From positions 12,257,501-12,321,500 of the forward strand of contig NC_069387.1 of NCBI RefSeq assembly GCF_027475565.1: a DNA stretch of 64,000 bases, read 5' to 3'. Shown here piece after piece: positions 23,583 through 33,808 of this stretch. A model generated the notes under the pieces. It saw nothing but the letters and a program-made list of their open reading frames with translations, was not told the origin of the DNA and made no database searches. The DNA is from Acinonyx jubatus. Taxonomy: Eukaryota; Chordata; Mammalia; Carnivora; Felidae. The position numbers were made by a program, and so were the translations under genes. Numbering within the stretch: position 1 is the stretch's first letter; each line of letters opens with the position of its first letter.

Positions 23583-23811
23583 AGTGAACACCTGAAAAAC
23601 AGACATGTTTCAAATTTATATATTATAATGGTAAATCCAAAAGAAAATCCAATGTATAAAAAGAGATTTCATTAAATGTTTCCTTTAAAGCTATGAGTAA
23701 TAAACTCACTGTCTCATTAAAATACTTGCTAACAGTGCTTTGCTACCAGCTAAGGTCTCCTGATAATCCTTGAATTGTCTGGCCCAACACGACAGAGGGA
23801 AAAGATCTTTG

Positions 23812-23985
23812 GACAGAAGACGTGGGTTTCTGCCAGGTTCCACTATTTATGAGCAAGTCACTTCACTCTGAGCCTCAGTTCCCTCCTCTAGGTAATGGGA
23901 GTAAGAACGTGTGCCCCAGTGACCTCACAGGACTACTGTAAAAACCACAGGATGACAGATGTGAAAACACTTTTTAAACTACATG
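23812..23985 (+). mobile_element. MIR, sense
   Basis: ttatgagcaagtcacttcac, tctgagcctcagttccctcc, gtaatgggagtaagaacgtg and cacaggactactgtaaaaac follow the MIR consensus closely. Confidence 0.75.
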
Positions 23986-24214
23986 TGTGACCTTCACTTA
24001 ACGTCTGGGTCTTGTGACACTTAGCCCCTTCTTCACCTCCCCTCTGCCTATCCAAATCTTCCCCAAGTTCAAGGTCCAGCCCTTCCAGAGCTCTCCACTT
24101 GACCTTGCGTTTGATCCGTCCCTTCCAACGCCGCTTTTGCTCGTTGCCCTAACGGATCACATCTGCCAATGAATCATTGTTCACACAGAGAGGCATGCGG
24201 TGGGGTGTTTCCAG

Positions 24215-24425
24215 CACATGGAGATGTGCACTGGGATCCCGGCTATGGCACTTGCTACTTGAGAGGCCTCTGGCAGGCTATCAAACACCTAAGTCTCGTG
24301 TACAAAACAGGGATGATAACGACTCTGGCAGATTTGCTGTGAGAAGTAAATGAGAAAATTCATGTGAGGTACTCAACACAATACTGGTGCACGCACAAAG
24401 TGTCCAAACTGTTATTATTATTGAA
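24215..24425 (+). mobile_element. MIR, sense
   Basis: gatcccggctatggcacttg, aaaacagggatgataacgac, gaagtaaatgagaaaattca and a gttattattattg end follow the MIR consensus. Confidence 0.75.
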
Positions 24426-25707
24426 TACTGCTCCCTGATGGTGTTCTCAATTTGTCCTATCTCCCCAAATGTCTTGGTCCTATCCATTTCCCACCCTGTT
24501 CCAGAAAAGTGCTGAGTGCACAGTATTTTCTTAAAAAAGACATCTGTTGGACTGATTAAAACAAGTTGCTGTTCCTCTCCAAACAGGTGCTCAAATTTTT
24601 ATTGTAGGCCCACCGCAGCCAGCTGGGCCACATCAATGTCCACAGGGCAAAATACCCTCGTCTGGCCCTATTATCACATTGATACTGTGTGCGTGAGTCG
24701 CAAAGCACTCAGCCAAGCCATTCACACCAGTGAGCTACCCTGCCTCACTCGTGGGCTTCCTTAGTCAACAGCCTGAATATATTGCAAGGAAATAGATTTC
24801 ATGTGGGAACTCTGCCAAAACTTGGAGCGCTCCCCTTCCCGGAGATATGAACTTTAATCTTTAGGTGCAGATAGCCCTAGGGATTATACCTACGTCTGAA
24901 CACAGAAAATCCTACACAGCATCTCGGGGCCACGTTTTAGGACTGCATTATAGGTGAAACAGTTCTTTTGGTGTCCTGCTAACAAACTCCCTTGGGTGTC
25001 AGAAACTTCACACAGAAATCTGCACCCTAGCGAGTAGTGTTATGGATAGACTCTAGCAATTTACAAAAACAAACATGATGTAAAGCTATGTTTTGAGAAG
25101 AGTACCTACAAACTCCTAATGCCTATGTCTTATAACATCATCAACGACCAAATTCTTAAGTTCATAAGCTGTCGGTAACTATTTCCAATCGCTCTCATTT
25201 GCTTTTCCACTTTTTTAAAAAAAATGGACCCAGAGATCACAAAATAAAATTGGTCTTTGGGAACCATATCACACTTTTCCCAGGATGAGCGAAAGATTGA
25301 GAAGTCACCCAGGTACACGTTTCCACTGTTCAAACTTTTGTCTCTTGATGTCTGAGGCCTTCCTGCCCGGTAACTTGGAAAGCTGATCCCCACCCTGGTC
25401 TTTCACTGATGTTCTCTTATCTTCCTGGACTCGAGCTGGGAAAAATGAAAGCAGCGATGTCTGCCCCCTTCGAGAGTGTACAGTTTACCGAATTCTGACC
25501 ACTCGCATCTTCCTCTTCTTCATCCCCCACTTTCTCACACCCAGAATTACTGTTTTCCAAATACGCAGCACAAAGGGGGAAAAAGGCCTGCTTTGTTGGA
25601 CGTTAACTGAACCAAGGACATGATGCTACATTTTGACGATAAATGTAAATTTTCTACTAATAGGCAAATTCCTCATTTCAAATGGCCAAGTCGAGTGGTA
25701 CTTAGAT

Positions 25708-25781
25708 ACAGAATTCCAACCAATAAGGTTAGGGAATGGAAAGTACAGAATTCCAACTCATTAAGTTTAAGGAACTAAAGA
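25708..25781. repeat. 37-bp tandem duplication, diverged
   Basis: acagaattccaac begins both units, at 25,708 and 25,745. The following text (caataaggttagggaa and tcattaagtttaaggaa) is similar but not identical. Confidence 0.75.
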
Positions 25782-27177
25782 GAGTACAATCCAAGAATAT
25801 TCTCCTTCTGGGTCATAGCATTTCACTTGACTATTAACTTTTTGGTTTTTAGTCCTCTTAACAGTAAACAGGTGGTGAGTGTAGTTGCTGGCCTCAGTAA
25901 TATTCTCCCCTAGGATGGAAAGATCTATGCGCCTTCAGTGGTTGCATATGTAAGACGTGCTGATACTCCCCTCCTATTTTACCTCCATCAAGTATCCATT
26001 TGATTTCTCAGTCCTTTGGCAACCCACCCTTTCTCTTCCTCAAAGCAAAAAAAGAGAGATCTCAGTGACAGAATACTACGCCATCTGGCTTTCACGTTGT
26101 TCGGCTTTTCAGTACCCCTCACACTGGGTCTGAACAGCAATCCTACTTCCTTCTGCTATCAATTCTCACCAGAGGTCTGGCAAGTCTGGCCTCGGCTTTT
26201 CATCACTCTCGCCCCAACGGTCTCCCATTTTCTGCTCCCTTCTTGTGCGGCACCCGCTCTCAACCTACTTTTGGGGTGGTGAAGGTGTTCGCGATGGGCA
26301 AGGCTGAAGCCACAAGCCACCATTTGCTCTCCGCTCTTACTTAAGGGGGACTGCAACTCTTAGTGGCAAAATCTGAAGTTGTTTAATTTTTGGTTCGTGG
26401 TCTGCAACTCACAAGCTGCACATGCCAGGTCCTTCACGTATGAAATCTGTAGCAAACGCTGCACTTGGAAAGAGTGGCAATGTTTTGGACTACCTGCTCA
26501 TTCACCAGGCGGCTACCCTCGTCCGATGGGTCTCACAGGAGCTGCCTTGGCTCCGTTTGACCCTGAGGTGAGCTGGCAATGAGGATGGTAAAGACAAAGC
26601 ATGGCTAGTCCCTCTGACCAAAAACATTGGTGTGAAATGCCCACAAATCCAGGAAGGGGAGCGCTGGAGCTATCAAGAGGTGGTTGGGCGGACAATCGCA
26701 CTTTGATGTTCCTTACGCTTTTTTGACTGTAGATTTAATTTAATTTTGTCATGGCAGGATTAGCAACCAGGCCACAGAGGTGAAGGGACATTATAATAAG
26801 ACAGCATATTAATCCTCTATCCCACCCAAGGCAGAAGCAAAACCAAACAAATAGCGGCTTCCTGGAAATTGAATTTCTGTTATCCAGATGTCAAAGATGT
26901 AATACCCCAATTACACAAACTATTGCCAGTGAAGCATGCCAGCGAATATGCAATGGAAATGGGGTGAGCACAGAGCGACAAAACTGCTCAGTCAGCATCT
27001 GGCTCTGGGAGTGAGCGATAATTAGCACTGTGTGTAGACACTAATAAACATTTATGTCTGAAATTACAACTTTTAGCAATGTTAATAAGGGATATATTGG
27101 CAATCTGTAAAATAAAAGGTCTTGAAAAGAATGTCATACATTAAGCAATGGCAGACATTTCCCGTTCTGGCACAATC

Positions 27178-27204
27178 TTTTTTTTTTTTTTTTTTTTTTT
27201 TTTT
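27178..27204. repeat. Poly-T run (27 nt)
   Basis: An uninterrupted T run, which reads as A27 in the BEND7 pre-mRNA. It lies 65 nt downstream of the exon 2 donor. Confidence 0.97.
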
Positions 27205-27269
27205 CCCTTCCCCCTAATTGCAAATGGCCACACTGTTTTGCTGAGAAATTAATTGACATAGGAACCTAC

Positions 27270-27353
27270 CTAAATAAATGGGTTGTGTCTCTTTGGCCTC
27301 CCCATTAACATCGTTGCTGAATTCTGAGATCTTATATACCTCATGGTGATAAT
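27270..27353 (-). CDS. BEND7: BEND7 coding exon 2 (residues ~21-49)
   Basis: This 84 bp exon encodes 27 whole residues between a split Asp codon and a split Gly codon. The product reads YHHEVYKISEFSND then VNGEAKETQPIYL. The acceptor is ttttctcatcccag| with a good pyrimidine tract, and the donor is TTTAG|GTAGGT. Joined to exon 1 it gives VSRDYHHEV, and to exon 3 YLGNESMEI, both as in known BEND7 (human has Phe for Tyr before LG). The exon is symmetric (phase 1-1). Translating past the donor gives a false frame continuing RFLCQL, which is intronic. Confidence 0.95.
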   Translation of the reverse strand: MITMRYIRSQNSATMLMGRPKRHNPFI

Positions 27354-29459
27354 CTGGGATGAGAAAACAACCAAAAATTACAATTCTAATGGCGAGCAAG
27401 ATATGAATAAGCAATAAAGACTAGACTCTCGTTATAGAGAAGATGTATAATCTATACTTTAATTTATAAACATAATTTCCAAGAACTCGGTTAATCACGG
27501 AATTCATAGTCTTTAGTAATCCCTAAAACTTTGCTTACTCTGGAAAAGTATGCAAACTTGACCTATGACTTTGACTTTAGAAAACGGCTTTGCTGATCAC
27601 ATAGTTTTCCCAGTAAATTTGGCCCACAGATGCCAATTACTAGGCCTCTTTTCTTTCAAATGACAAGCATGTTTATAAGGAAAAGAAAAACCTTGCCCAA
27701 TCATAGGCCGGGAGGGCAGGGGTGATTCCAAAATTATCTCCACAACCCATTTCCATGAGTACAGTATATCAACAGCATGCTTTAGGGTAACCTGACACTC
27801 TGTTTTCTCAGTTTACCCAGAAAAATACCAGCCTTTAAGCAGCTTACAGGAAAGCACACACGAAAAAACGGATTTGTTATTTCAAACATAGTATAGCTTA
27901 GATAAGAAAGCAAGATTCTCATCTTTCACACAAGTGAATCTTTTGCATTCAGCTATGGCACTTTAATATGCAACAGTTTATTTTCTAAAAATGCACCTGC
28001 AGAGCAGAGAGAAGAATCAGACCCGTAATTTAAAGAAAGAAAAAAAAAAAGGAAAAAGAAAAACTTGCTTCGTCAGGCAAACTTTAAAATACAGTACTTT
28101 AAGAGCTTCTTTCTTTTCTACAGAGGCTCCTGTACTTGTCAATGGTCTATTTCTGAAAAGTAGGATCGTCTAAGTAAGAAAATAGAGGTTCCTTCTTAAA
28201 AGCTATTCCTTTTTTGTTTTGTTTTCTTTGGTGGCTTGAGACCTGACAGGACAAGGTCTACAAAACCACTCTCACTTTTCAGATAGACTAGTTAAGTTCC
28301 CTGAGGTCATAAATAAGGAAAGCAGCCTACCTTCCCGAATGAATCAATAGACCAACAGGCCGGTCACATATGGAGATTTTTAAAGTACAAATGACTGAGT
28401 AATCAACACGGAAACAGAGGGAAGAGCCAAATATTTTGAATACGTAAAACTATGTCAGGCCTCTTTCATGCAGCAGTATCCAAACTAAATCAGGGAAAAC
28501 AGGTATGAGGCGATCTTCAAAATGTCTACAATCAAACCATTTTCAGGCTTGCCGAAAACAGGCTTTATTGAATCTACATCATAGTTAGCTCAGCTTAGCT
28601 TGAAAAGCTCTGTTACTTGGAATTGCCCTCTAATGTTCATCAGCTCACATGTGACTTCCCCAGGTTGGTCTCCTTGCTCTCTCTACTCTGATGCCAGTGC
28701 TCTCTCTACTCTGATGCCAGTGCTAGATAAAACAACAGAGGAAAAAGGGGACAGGTTCTGTGGTTTGCTTTTGACCTCAAGTTGATTCAAAGAAGATTAT
28801 TTAAGCAAGGTGGTTCTCAACTCAATATCGGGACCCGGGACATTAGGACGAAAAAAGTCACCTGCCTCTAATTTAAGGTGACACAATGCATTTGGATAGA
28901 CATATTTTTATGTCCGCTCTTAAGTTCTCAGCGTTTTTTTAAAAGTCCTATCAGGAAAATGAAGGCTCTGACAAGTAACCGAACACAGACAAGACGGTTC
29001 AACTTTCCCCTTCCCCCATAAAACATTCCTAAGCCGGAAGACCGTGATGTACACCTGTTAAATCGTCAGGAACCGGCTGGATTTTTTTTTTTTTTTTTAA
29101 GGATACTTTTCTGACCGATAAGTGATCTATTCCAAAACACCTTTCCAACCCAAATAACGTCTCTAGAAAAGACGCCGGAGGTCAGCAATTCTCATTTTGG
29201 GCTCGTGCACCTCATGAGCTTCTTTCTGGTTCTTCACAGAACCACCACCTTTTTTGCTTCTGTTGGGGGGAAAAAAAGCAAACCCACAACCATTGGTCGG
29301 GATTCGTGTGTGCACGGCCTGACGGAGCGGCAGCTCTCCCCCACCCCCCAACCTAGCCACAGGAGTGGAATACCAAAGAAGGCTCTCGGCTCCCCAAGTG
29401 TCATTGTTTGCTAATTTCCTGATGTGCCCTCCGACTTGTTTACGCTGAATAGCATCCTG
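27354..29459. other. BEND7 intron 1 (most of it)
   Basis: AT-rich at first, becoming GC-rich near the promoter. It contains a 23-bp dimer at 28,677-28,722, a T-run near 29,082-29,098 and a short MIR-like piece near 28,270-28,330. No SINE and no additional exon was recognised. Confidence 0.5.
28677..28722. repeat. 23-bp tandem duplication
   Basis: actctgatgccagtgc occurs at 28,685 and, with the preceding ctctctct, again exactly 23 bp later at 28,708. Confidence 0.9.
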
Positions 29460-29675
29460 CCTCCCCCCGCACAACTTTGCCCGCCGCGCGGCGTGTGCGG
29501 CCGCGGCCCCCCCTCCACCGCGGGAGGGGACTCGGGGGTCCCGGAAGCCCGGACCCCCGGAGTGGGACGCGCGGCGCGGGGCGGCGGGCCGGGCGCGGGG
29601 CTGTTTACGCGGCGCCAAGTCCTCCCTCCGCCGCCCGCACGCCCCCCGCCCGGCCCGGCGCGGCCCGCCGCTTAC

Positions 29676-29736
29676 CTCGGCTCACCAGTTTGAAGCTCTG
29701 GGATTTCCTGCTCCTCTTCCTCTCGGAGAACTCCAT
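29676..29736 (-). CDS. BEND7: BEND7 coding exon 1 (start codon, residues 1-20)
   Basis: The ATG at 29,736-29,734 lies in a strong Kozak context (caccATGGag). The 61 coding bases encode MEFSERKRSRKSQSF then KLVSR, plus the first base of an Asp codon, followed by the donor CCGAG|GTAAGC. The basic cluster KRSRK is a possible nuclear localisation signal; that is inference. The sequence agrees with the known BEND7 N-terminus. The 5' UTR must continue to the right within the CpG island, but its start site cannot be read from sequence. The frame stays open upstream without another ATG, so this is the natural start. Confidence 0.95.
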
Positions 29737-29925
29737 GGTGCTGGCAGGAGGCAGGAGGCAGGGGCTGCGGCCGGGGGGCGGCCGGCGGGCGGAGGGAGCG
29801 GCGGCCGAGGCGGCGGCGGCGGCGGCGGCGGCGACGCTGGCTCTTGTCACCCGGCAGCGGGAGCGCCAGGACCAAGGTCCGCGTCTTGAATCCGCAGGGG
29901 GAGGCAGAGGCAAGGGAAAAACCAC
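29737..29925 (-). other. BEND7: Presumed BEND7 5' UTR with in-frame open extension
   Basis: Upstream of the ATG the reading frame remains open for 63 codons to a GTG at 29,925-29,923. It includes a run of eight Ala codons from the (CGG)7 tract. There is no ATG in it. It is most simply 5' UTR. Use of a non-AUG start would add an Ala/Pro/Arg-rich extension, which I cannot support from sequence alone. Confidence 0.5.
29811..29832. repeat. (CGG)7 triplet tract
   Basis: Seven uninterrupted CGG units lie 75 bp upstream of the BEND7 ATG. They read as GCC/CCG in the transcript strand. Confidence 0.95.
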
Positions 29926-30192
29926 CTCGAGCCCACTCGGGGGCTGCGGCTCGCGGGGTCGGCAGGAGGCGCTTTCCCGGGAGAAGTTGCCCCCGCCTGG
30001 CCGCCGCCGCCGCCCGGTCCCCTCAGCACGCCCCCCGACCCCTTCTCATTCCCGGGCTCTGTGCCTCGCGCAGCCGGAGCCGAACTTTCCGTTGGGGAGC
30101 GAGTTGGGGGCGGGGAGGGCGCGGCGCGGCGGGCCGGGTGCTGCCGGCGCCCTGCGCGCTGGCCGCGGGCCGGCCTGGGCGCTGCTCCGGAC

Positions 30193-30193
<1 letters not shown>

Positions 30194-30237
<44 letters not shown>
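30194..30237. repeat. (CGG)14 triplet tract
   Basis: Fourteen uninterrupted CGG units (30,194-30,235 plus a partial unit) lie in the CpG island, about 460 bp upstream of the BEND7 ATG. Confidence 0.96.
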
Positions 30238-30239
<2 letters not shown>

Positions 30240-30271
30240 CGCGGCCCCGGGGACGCGGCGGGCGGGCCGAG

Positions 30272-30294
30272 GGCGGCGGCGGCGGCGGCGGCGG
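30272..30294. repeat. (GGC)7-8 triplet tract
   Basis: This is a second short pure GGC tract, 35 bp beyond the (CGG)14. Confidence 0.95.
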
Positions 30295-30744
30295 GGTGCG
30301 AGCCGGGTCGGGGCGCTGACCGCCCCCGCGGGAGGAGGGGCGCCGGGGAGGAGGCGGCGCCGCCGGGACCCCGGGGCCACCTGCTGGTGGAGCGCGGCCG
30401 CCGCCATCCCCGGGGGCCCCGGCCGCCGCCACCCACCGGCCTGGCCGCGCGGCGCCCCGAGGAGGAGCTGGAGGCCGCGGCGCAGCGCCCTCGGCCCGGC
30501 CGGCCGGCCTTCCCGCGGGGACGGCGGGCCCTGCCTGGCACGGGGGGTCGGGGGGTCGGGGCGCTGCTGTTCGGGGCCCGGCTCTCGGCCCCGAGCTCGT
30601 CTGCCTCTCGCCGCCGCCGCCCCCCCGGGGCCGAGCTTGCTGTACGTGGTGCGGGGTGTCGGGGACCCTCCGGCGAGCCCACTCCTTGCCTTGAGATCCA
30701 GGAGGTCGGAGAGCCACACTCATGGGCTCTATGCAAGTTTTAGG

Positions 30745-30764
30745 ACACACACACACACACACAC
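30745..30764. repeat. (AC)10 microsatellite
   Basis: A pure AC array at the edge of the CpG island, followed by gcatac. Confidence 0.95.
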
Positions 30765-30769
30765 GCATA

Positions 30770-31896
30770 CACAACTTACCCCTCTGCGCTCTGCAAGGAA
30801 ACGAAGAGATCTGAGAATTTACCGGTGAGAAGAGTACAGGAGAGAGTGAGCTTCAATTCTTTACATCAGTACAAATGGGTTTGTAGGAAGATCCGGAGTT
30901 ATATTCAAGGAGACAACTTGGAATGTGGGGCTTGGAGAGGGTGGACGGAGTGAGGGGCACAACGTCAGTGGGTGCTTGTGTCTCTGCTGACTCTTAGGCA
31001 AGGAATGGTCAAGGCAGGTGCAGGGGACTCTGCGACTTGGTGTAATCGTGCCAAAAATAATCGACAGAAACAGAATGCTTTTATTACTTTTATATAATCT
31101 TCTCTGGGGAGCTAAGAGCACGCCATTTCTTTCTCACAACATCCTTAGGGTGGGAATGCAAGAGAATTTTACACCACGTGGGAATGGCGGTACAGGACTG
31201 TGATCTGACGTCCTTGAAGGTGCCTCACCAAACTGATGGTTCCTAGACCTAAATAAAAAGAGAATAGAGAAATGGACGACCCATCCAGCACCGTGGCAAA
31301 TTCAGATGGCCCCAAAAGAGTGGAGAGGAGTATGAGAAAAGGGTATGTTGGTAAATATGACAAGTTTCACCCTGGGGTCTCTCTCAGATAAGGAGACAGC
31401 CATCTGGGTCCACTCTTATTTAGCTGGGATACACAGAATAGGACAACTTGGAAGAAGGGAGAAGTTGGAGGCAGCTAGCATACACACACCAGGAAACAAA
31501 ACCAAGGCACAAGGTCATTAATTAAATAGTGGAAGCAGGGCCTGGTACACATTCTGAGGTCTCAGGTGGTATGCATCAAGTGAGGTGGCTGGTTATACCT
31601 GGCCAGGTTCAAGGAGAAATGTTCATGCAGTTCACCAAAGTAAACTTTTAAACAGAAGTTCTTAACCTATTTTGGTCACTGCCTCCTTGGAGATTATGTT
31701 CAAAGCTCAGGGTCCTTTTCCCAGAGAATATGTGTAGGACAAACAAAATTTTGTGGAGTTTTCTTGGGGTACTTGGACCCATTGGAGCTCCAAAAGGTGG
31801 CAAAAGAGATTAAAGTGATAATAGGGATTAAATCAACTGTGCTATTTGGTTCTCTTCCATTTCCCCCCTCCTCTTTCTTTCTTTACAACAGGCAGT
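30770..31896. other. Upstream flank of BEND7, unassigned
   Basis: I recognise no exon and no young repeat. It continues the SINE-free zone around the promoter. Confidence 0.45.
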
Positions 31897-32113
31897 AGGA
31901 ACACCTGGGTGGCTGAGTCTGTTAAGTGTCTGACTTTGACTCAGGTCATGATCTCATGGGCTGTGGGTTCAAGCCCCACAGCAGGCTCTGTGCTAACAGC
32001 CAGGAGCCTGGAGCCTGCTTCCGATTCTATGTCTCCCTCTCTCTCTGCCCCTCCCCCACTCACACTTTGTCTCTCTCACTCTCAAAGATAGATAAACATT
32101 AAAAAAAAGTTAA
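31897..32113 (+). mobile_element. Felid SINE, sense
   Basis: Its head is acacctgggtggctgagtct and its body has gccaggagcctggagcctgc and tctctctgcccctcccccac. The duplicate aacaggcagta is present on both sides (31,888- and 32,119-). Confidence 0.9.
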
Positions 32114-32221
32114 AAGAAAACAGGCAGTAAACATCTGAAGATGTTTTGAATGTTTCTAAGGAAACAAGCACACCATTTTGTTTCCTTTCTTTTTTGTGAT
32201 GTCTATTATTATTTATAAATT

Positions 32222-32418
32222 ATTAAAAAATGTTTATGTTCATTTATTTTTGAGAGAAAGAGAGCCAGAGTGCAAGCACAGAGTGAAGGAGACAGAGGAT
32301 CTGAAGCAGGCTCCATGCTGTCAGTGCAGAGCCCGATGAGGGACTTGAGCCTGCCAACTGTGAGATCATGACCTTAGCTAAAGTCGAACACTTAAACAAC
32401 TGAGCCACACAGGCGCCC
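32222..32418 (-). mobile_element. Felid SINE, antisense
   Basis: aaaaaatgtttatgttcatt, then gaagcaggctccatgctgtc and the reversed head gagccacacaggcgcccc. Possible target duplicates are tgtgatgtcta and tgtgaagtcta. Confidence 0.9.
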
Positions 32419-32931
32419 CTGTGAAGTCTAAATGTTAGTCCAAAAGCCACAAGGTTGTGTACTATACTGGTTGAGGAACTTTTAGGATGCTTCCTGCCTT
32501 GGAGCATAAAATGAGATTTTATTATGCTCAAACTGTGGTGAGACCATTGAAAGTGCCACCAAGAAGCAAATCCCTAGGGGAGAGATGAACAACTTTGCAT
32601 TTTCGGTTAGAATGGAAATATAAATTCCGTTTACTGAAGAAAATATTTTCAATATAATCAAGGATGAAATTTTTTAAAGTAATAATGTTTTTAAATAACA
32701 ATCATTTTCCTTGACCCCTTTCTCCTGGCTCAACAAAGATGGTCTGTGAGTGAGTGGTCTACAGAGGCCAGAGGTCAGACCTGTCCTGTTAATGTCTAGA
32801 GAAAATCAATACTTTTTTATTCTTATTCATCACAGGGTGCAAATCACCATGCTTTACATAGCAAAATGTATATAGGTAAAGATTAATGATGACATTTAAT
32901 AAAAAAGATTGCTTTAAGCAGTAGGTCTCTG
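32419..32931. other. Intergenic unassigned sequence
   Basis: AT-rich DNA with no recognised feature. Confidence 0.4.
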
Positions 32932-33516
32932 TGTTAGTTTGCTTGAGCTTCCATAACAAAATACAGTTGACTGTGAATCACAATTTATTTTCTCACTGTT
33001 CTGAAGATTACAAGTCCCAGATGAAGGTCTGGCAGGCTCGGTTCCTGGTGGGAGCTCTCTTCCTGGCTTGTACACGGCTGCCTTCTCACAGTGTCCTCCC
33101 TGTTGCAGAGAGAGAGAGAATTCTGATCTCTTCCTCTTCTTTTTTTTTTATGTTTATTTTTTTTGAGAGGAAGAGAGAGAGAGTGCAAGCAGGGGAGAGG
33201 CAGAGAGAGAGGGAGACAGAGAATCCCAGGCAGGCTCCACACCACCAGCATGGAGCCGGACTCTGCCTCCAGCTCATGAACTGTGAGATCACGACCTGAG
33301 CCGAAATCCAGAGTTGATCACCCAACCAACTGAGCCGCCCGGGCACCCCTCTTCTTCTTCTTATAAGGACTCTAATCCCATCATCGGTACCCTGTCCTCA
33401 TGACTTCATCTAAACCTAATTACCTCCCAAAGTCCTGCCCTCTAAGTACCATCATATTGGGGGGTAGCTACGGCTTCGGCCTGTGAATTTGGGAGAACAC
33501 AATTCAATTCATAGCA
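32932..33516 (-). mobile_element. MLT1-type (ERVL-MaLR) LTR, antisense, split by a SINE
   Basis: The plus strand reads gtgttagtttgcttgagctt, gttcctggtgggagctctct, tgtacacggctgccttctca, then after the SINE tgacttcatctaaacctaat, tacctcccaaagtcctgccc and gaacacaattcaattcatag. This is the reverse complement of the MLT1A-like LTR consensus. No internal retroviral genes are present. Confidence 0.8.
33139..33348 (-). mobile_element. Felid SINE inside the MLT1 LTR, antisense
   Basis: ttttatgtttatttttttt tail, caggcaggctccacaccacc body and gagccgcccgggcacccct head end. Flanks ctcttcctcttctt and ctcttcttcttctt are target duplicates within the LTR. Confidence 0.9.
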
Positions 33517-33808
33517 GTATCATTTTTGCTTGATTGAATATAGCTTTTGGGTTAGGGTATCCTGGAAAGTCATGTTGGAGATCTGTTAAGGTCCTTTCTC
33601 TGCCTCAACGGTACAAAGCCCCCAAACGTTTTAGAACTGCAGGTTTACGTATTATTTAAGGTTCACGGAAAACCAGTAAATGTTCTGTGACTTTATGGAG
33701 GCCAAACCTCATATAACCATCCTAAAACTCAGTTTATTATAAAGATTAAACATAGATTATAATCTTTGACAAAGACAGGTAGTTTGGCCGGAAAACATTT
33801 AAGCAGTC
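33517..33808. other. Intergenic unassigned sequence
   Basis: No recognised feature. Confidence 0.4.

Larger units (their letters stand above)
24426..27269. other. Intron 2, exon-2-proximal part, no SINE
   Basis: The only clear structure is a 37-bp direct duplication at 25,708-25,781 and a T27 run at 27,178-27,204. No exon was recognised. The absence of young repeats fits promoter-proximal intronic DNA. Confidence 0.45.
1..29736 (-). other. BEND7: BEND7 transcription unit, 5' portion (exons 1-4 and introns)
   Basis: This span holds the first four coding exons of BEND7 and their introns, transcribed right to left. Intron 1 is 27,354-29,675 (2,322 bp), intron 2 is 3,578-27,269 (23,692 bp), intron 3 is 213-3,274 (3,062 bp), and 1-89 is the start of intron 4. 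All junctions are GT/AG and all introns are phase 1. The joined exons encode about 190 residues that match the BEND7 N-terminus as I know it from human, with scattered substitutions. Intron 1 and the promoter-proximal end of intron 2 contain no felid SINE; the rest of intron 2 carries ten. The BEN domain and the 3' UTR are outside the window. Confidence 0.93.
29460..30680 (-). promoter_or_regulatory. BEND7: CpG-island promoter of BEND7
   Basis: About 1.2 kb is extremely GC- and CpG-rich, in sharp contrast to AT-rich flanks. It covers BEND7 exon 1, its donor and the upstream region. GC-box-like sites are seen, for example gttgggggcggggaggg near 30,103-30,119. I see no TATA box at a sensible distance from the ATG. 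This fits a housekeeping-type promoter with dispersed start sites, probably within about 29.8-30.2 kb. Three CGG/CCG tracts and a G-rich run (30,541-30,561) are embedded. Long open frames on both strands here are products of base composition. The island could also drive an upstream divergent transcript, for which I have no direct evidence. Confidence 0.85.

Noticed and set aside
27214..27414. A 66-codon minus-strand frame containing exon 2
   Set aside because: Only 27,270-27,353 is exon. Residues before the YHHEV segment and after PIYLG are intronic translation across the acceptor and donor.
29477..30828. Long overlapping open frames on both strands (up to ~300 codons) in the CpG island
   Set aside because: They are Ala/Gly/Arg/Pro-rich products of CGG repeats and high GC, overlap in several frames on both strands, and resemble no known protein. 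Only the 61 coding bases of BEND7 exon 1 are supported.
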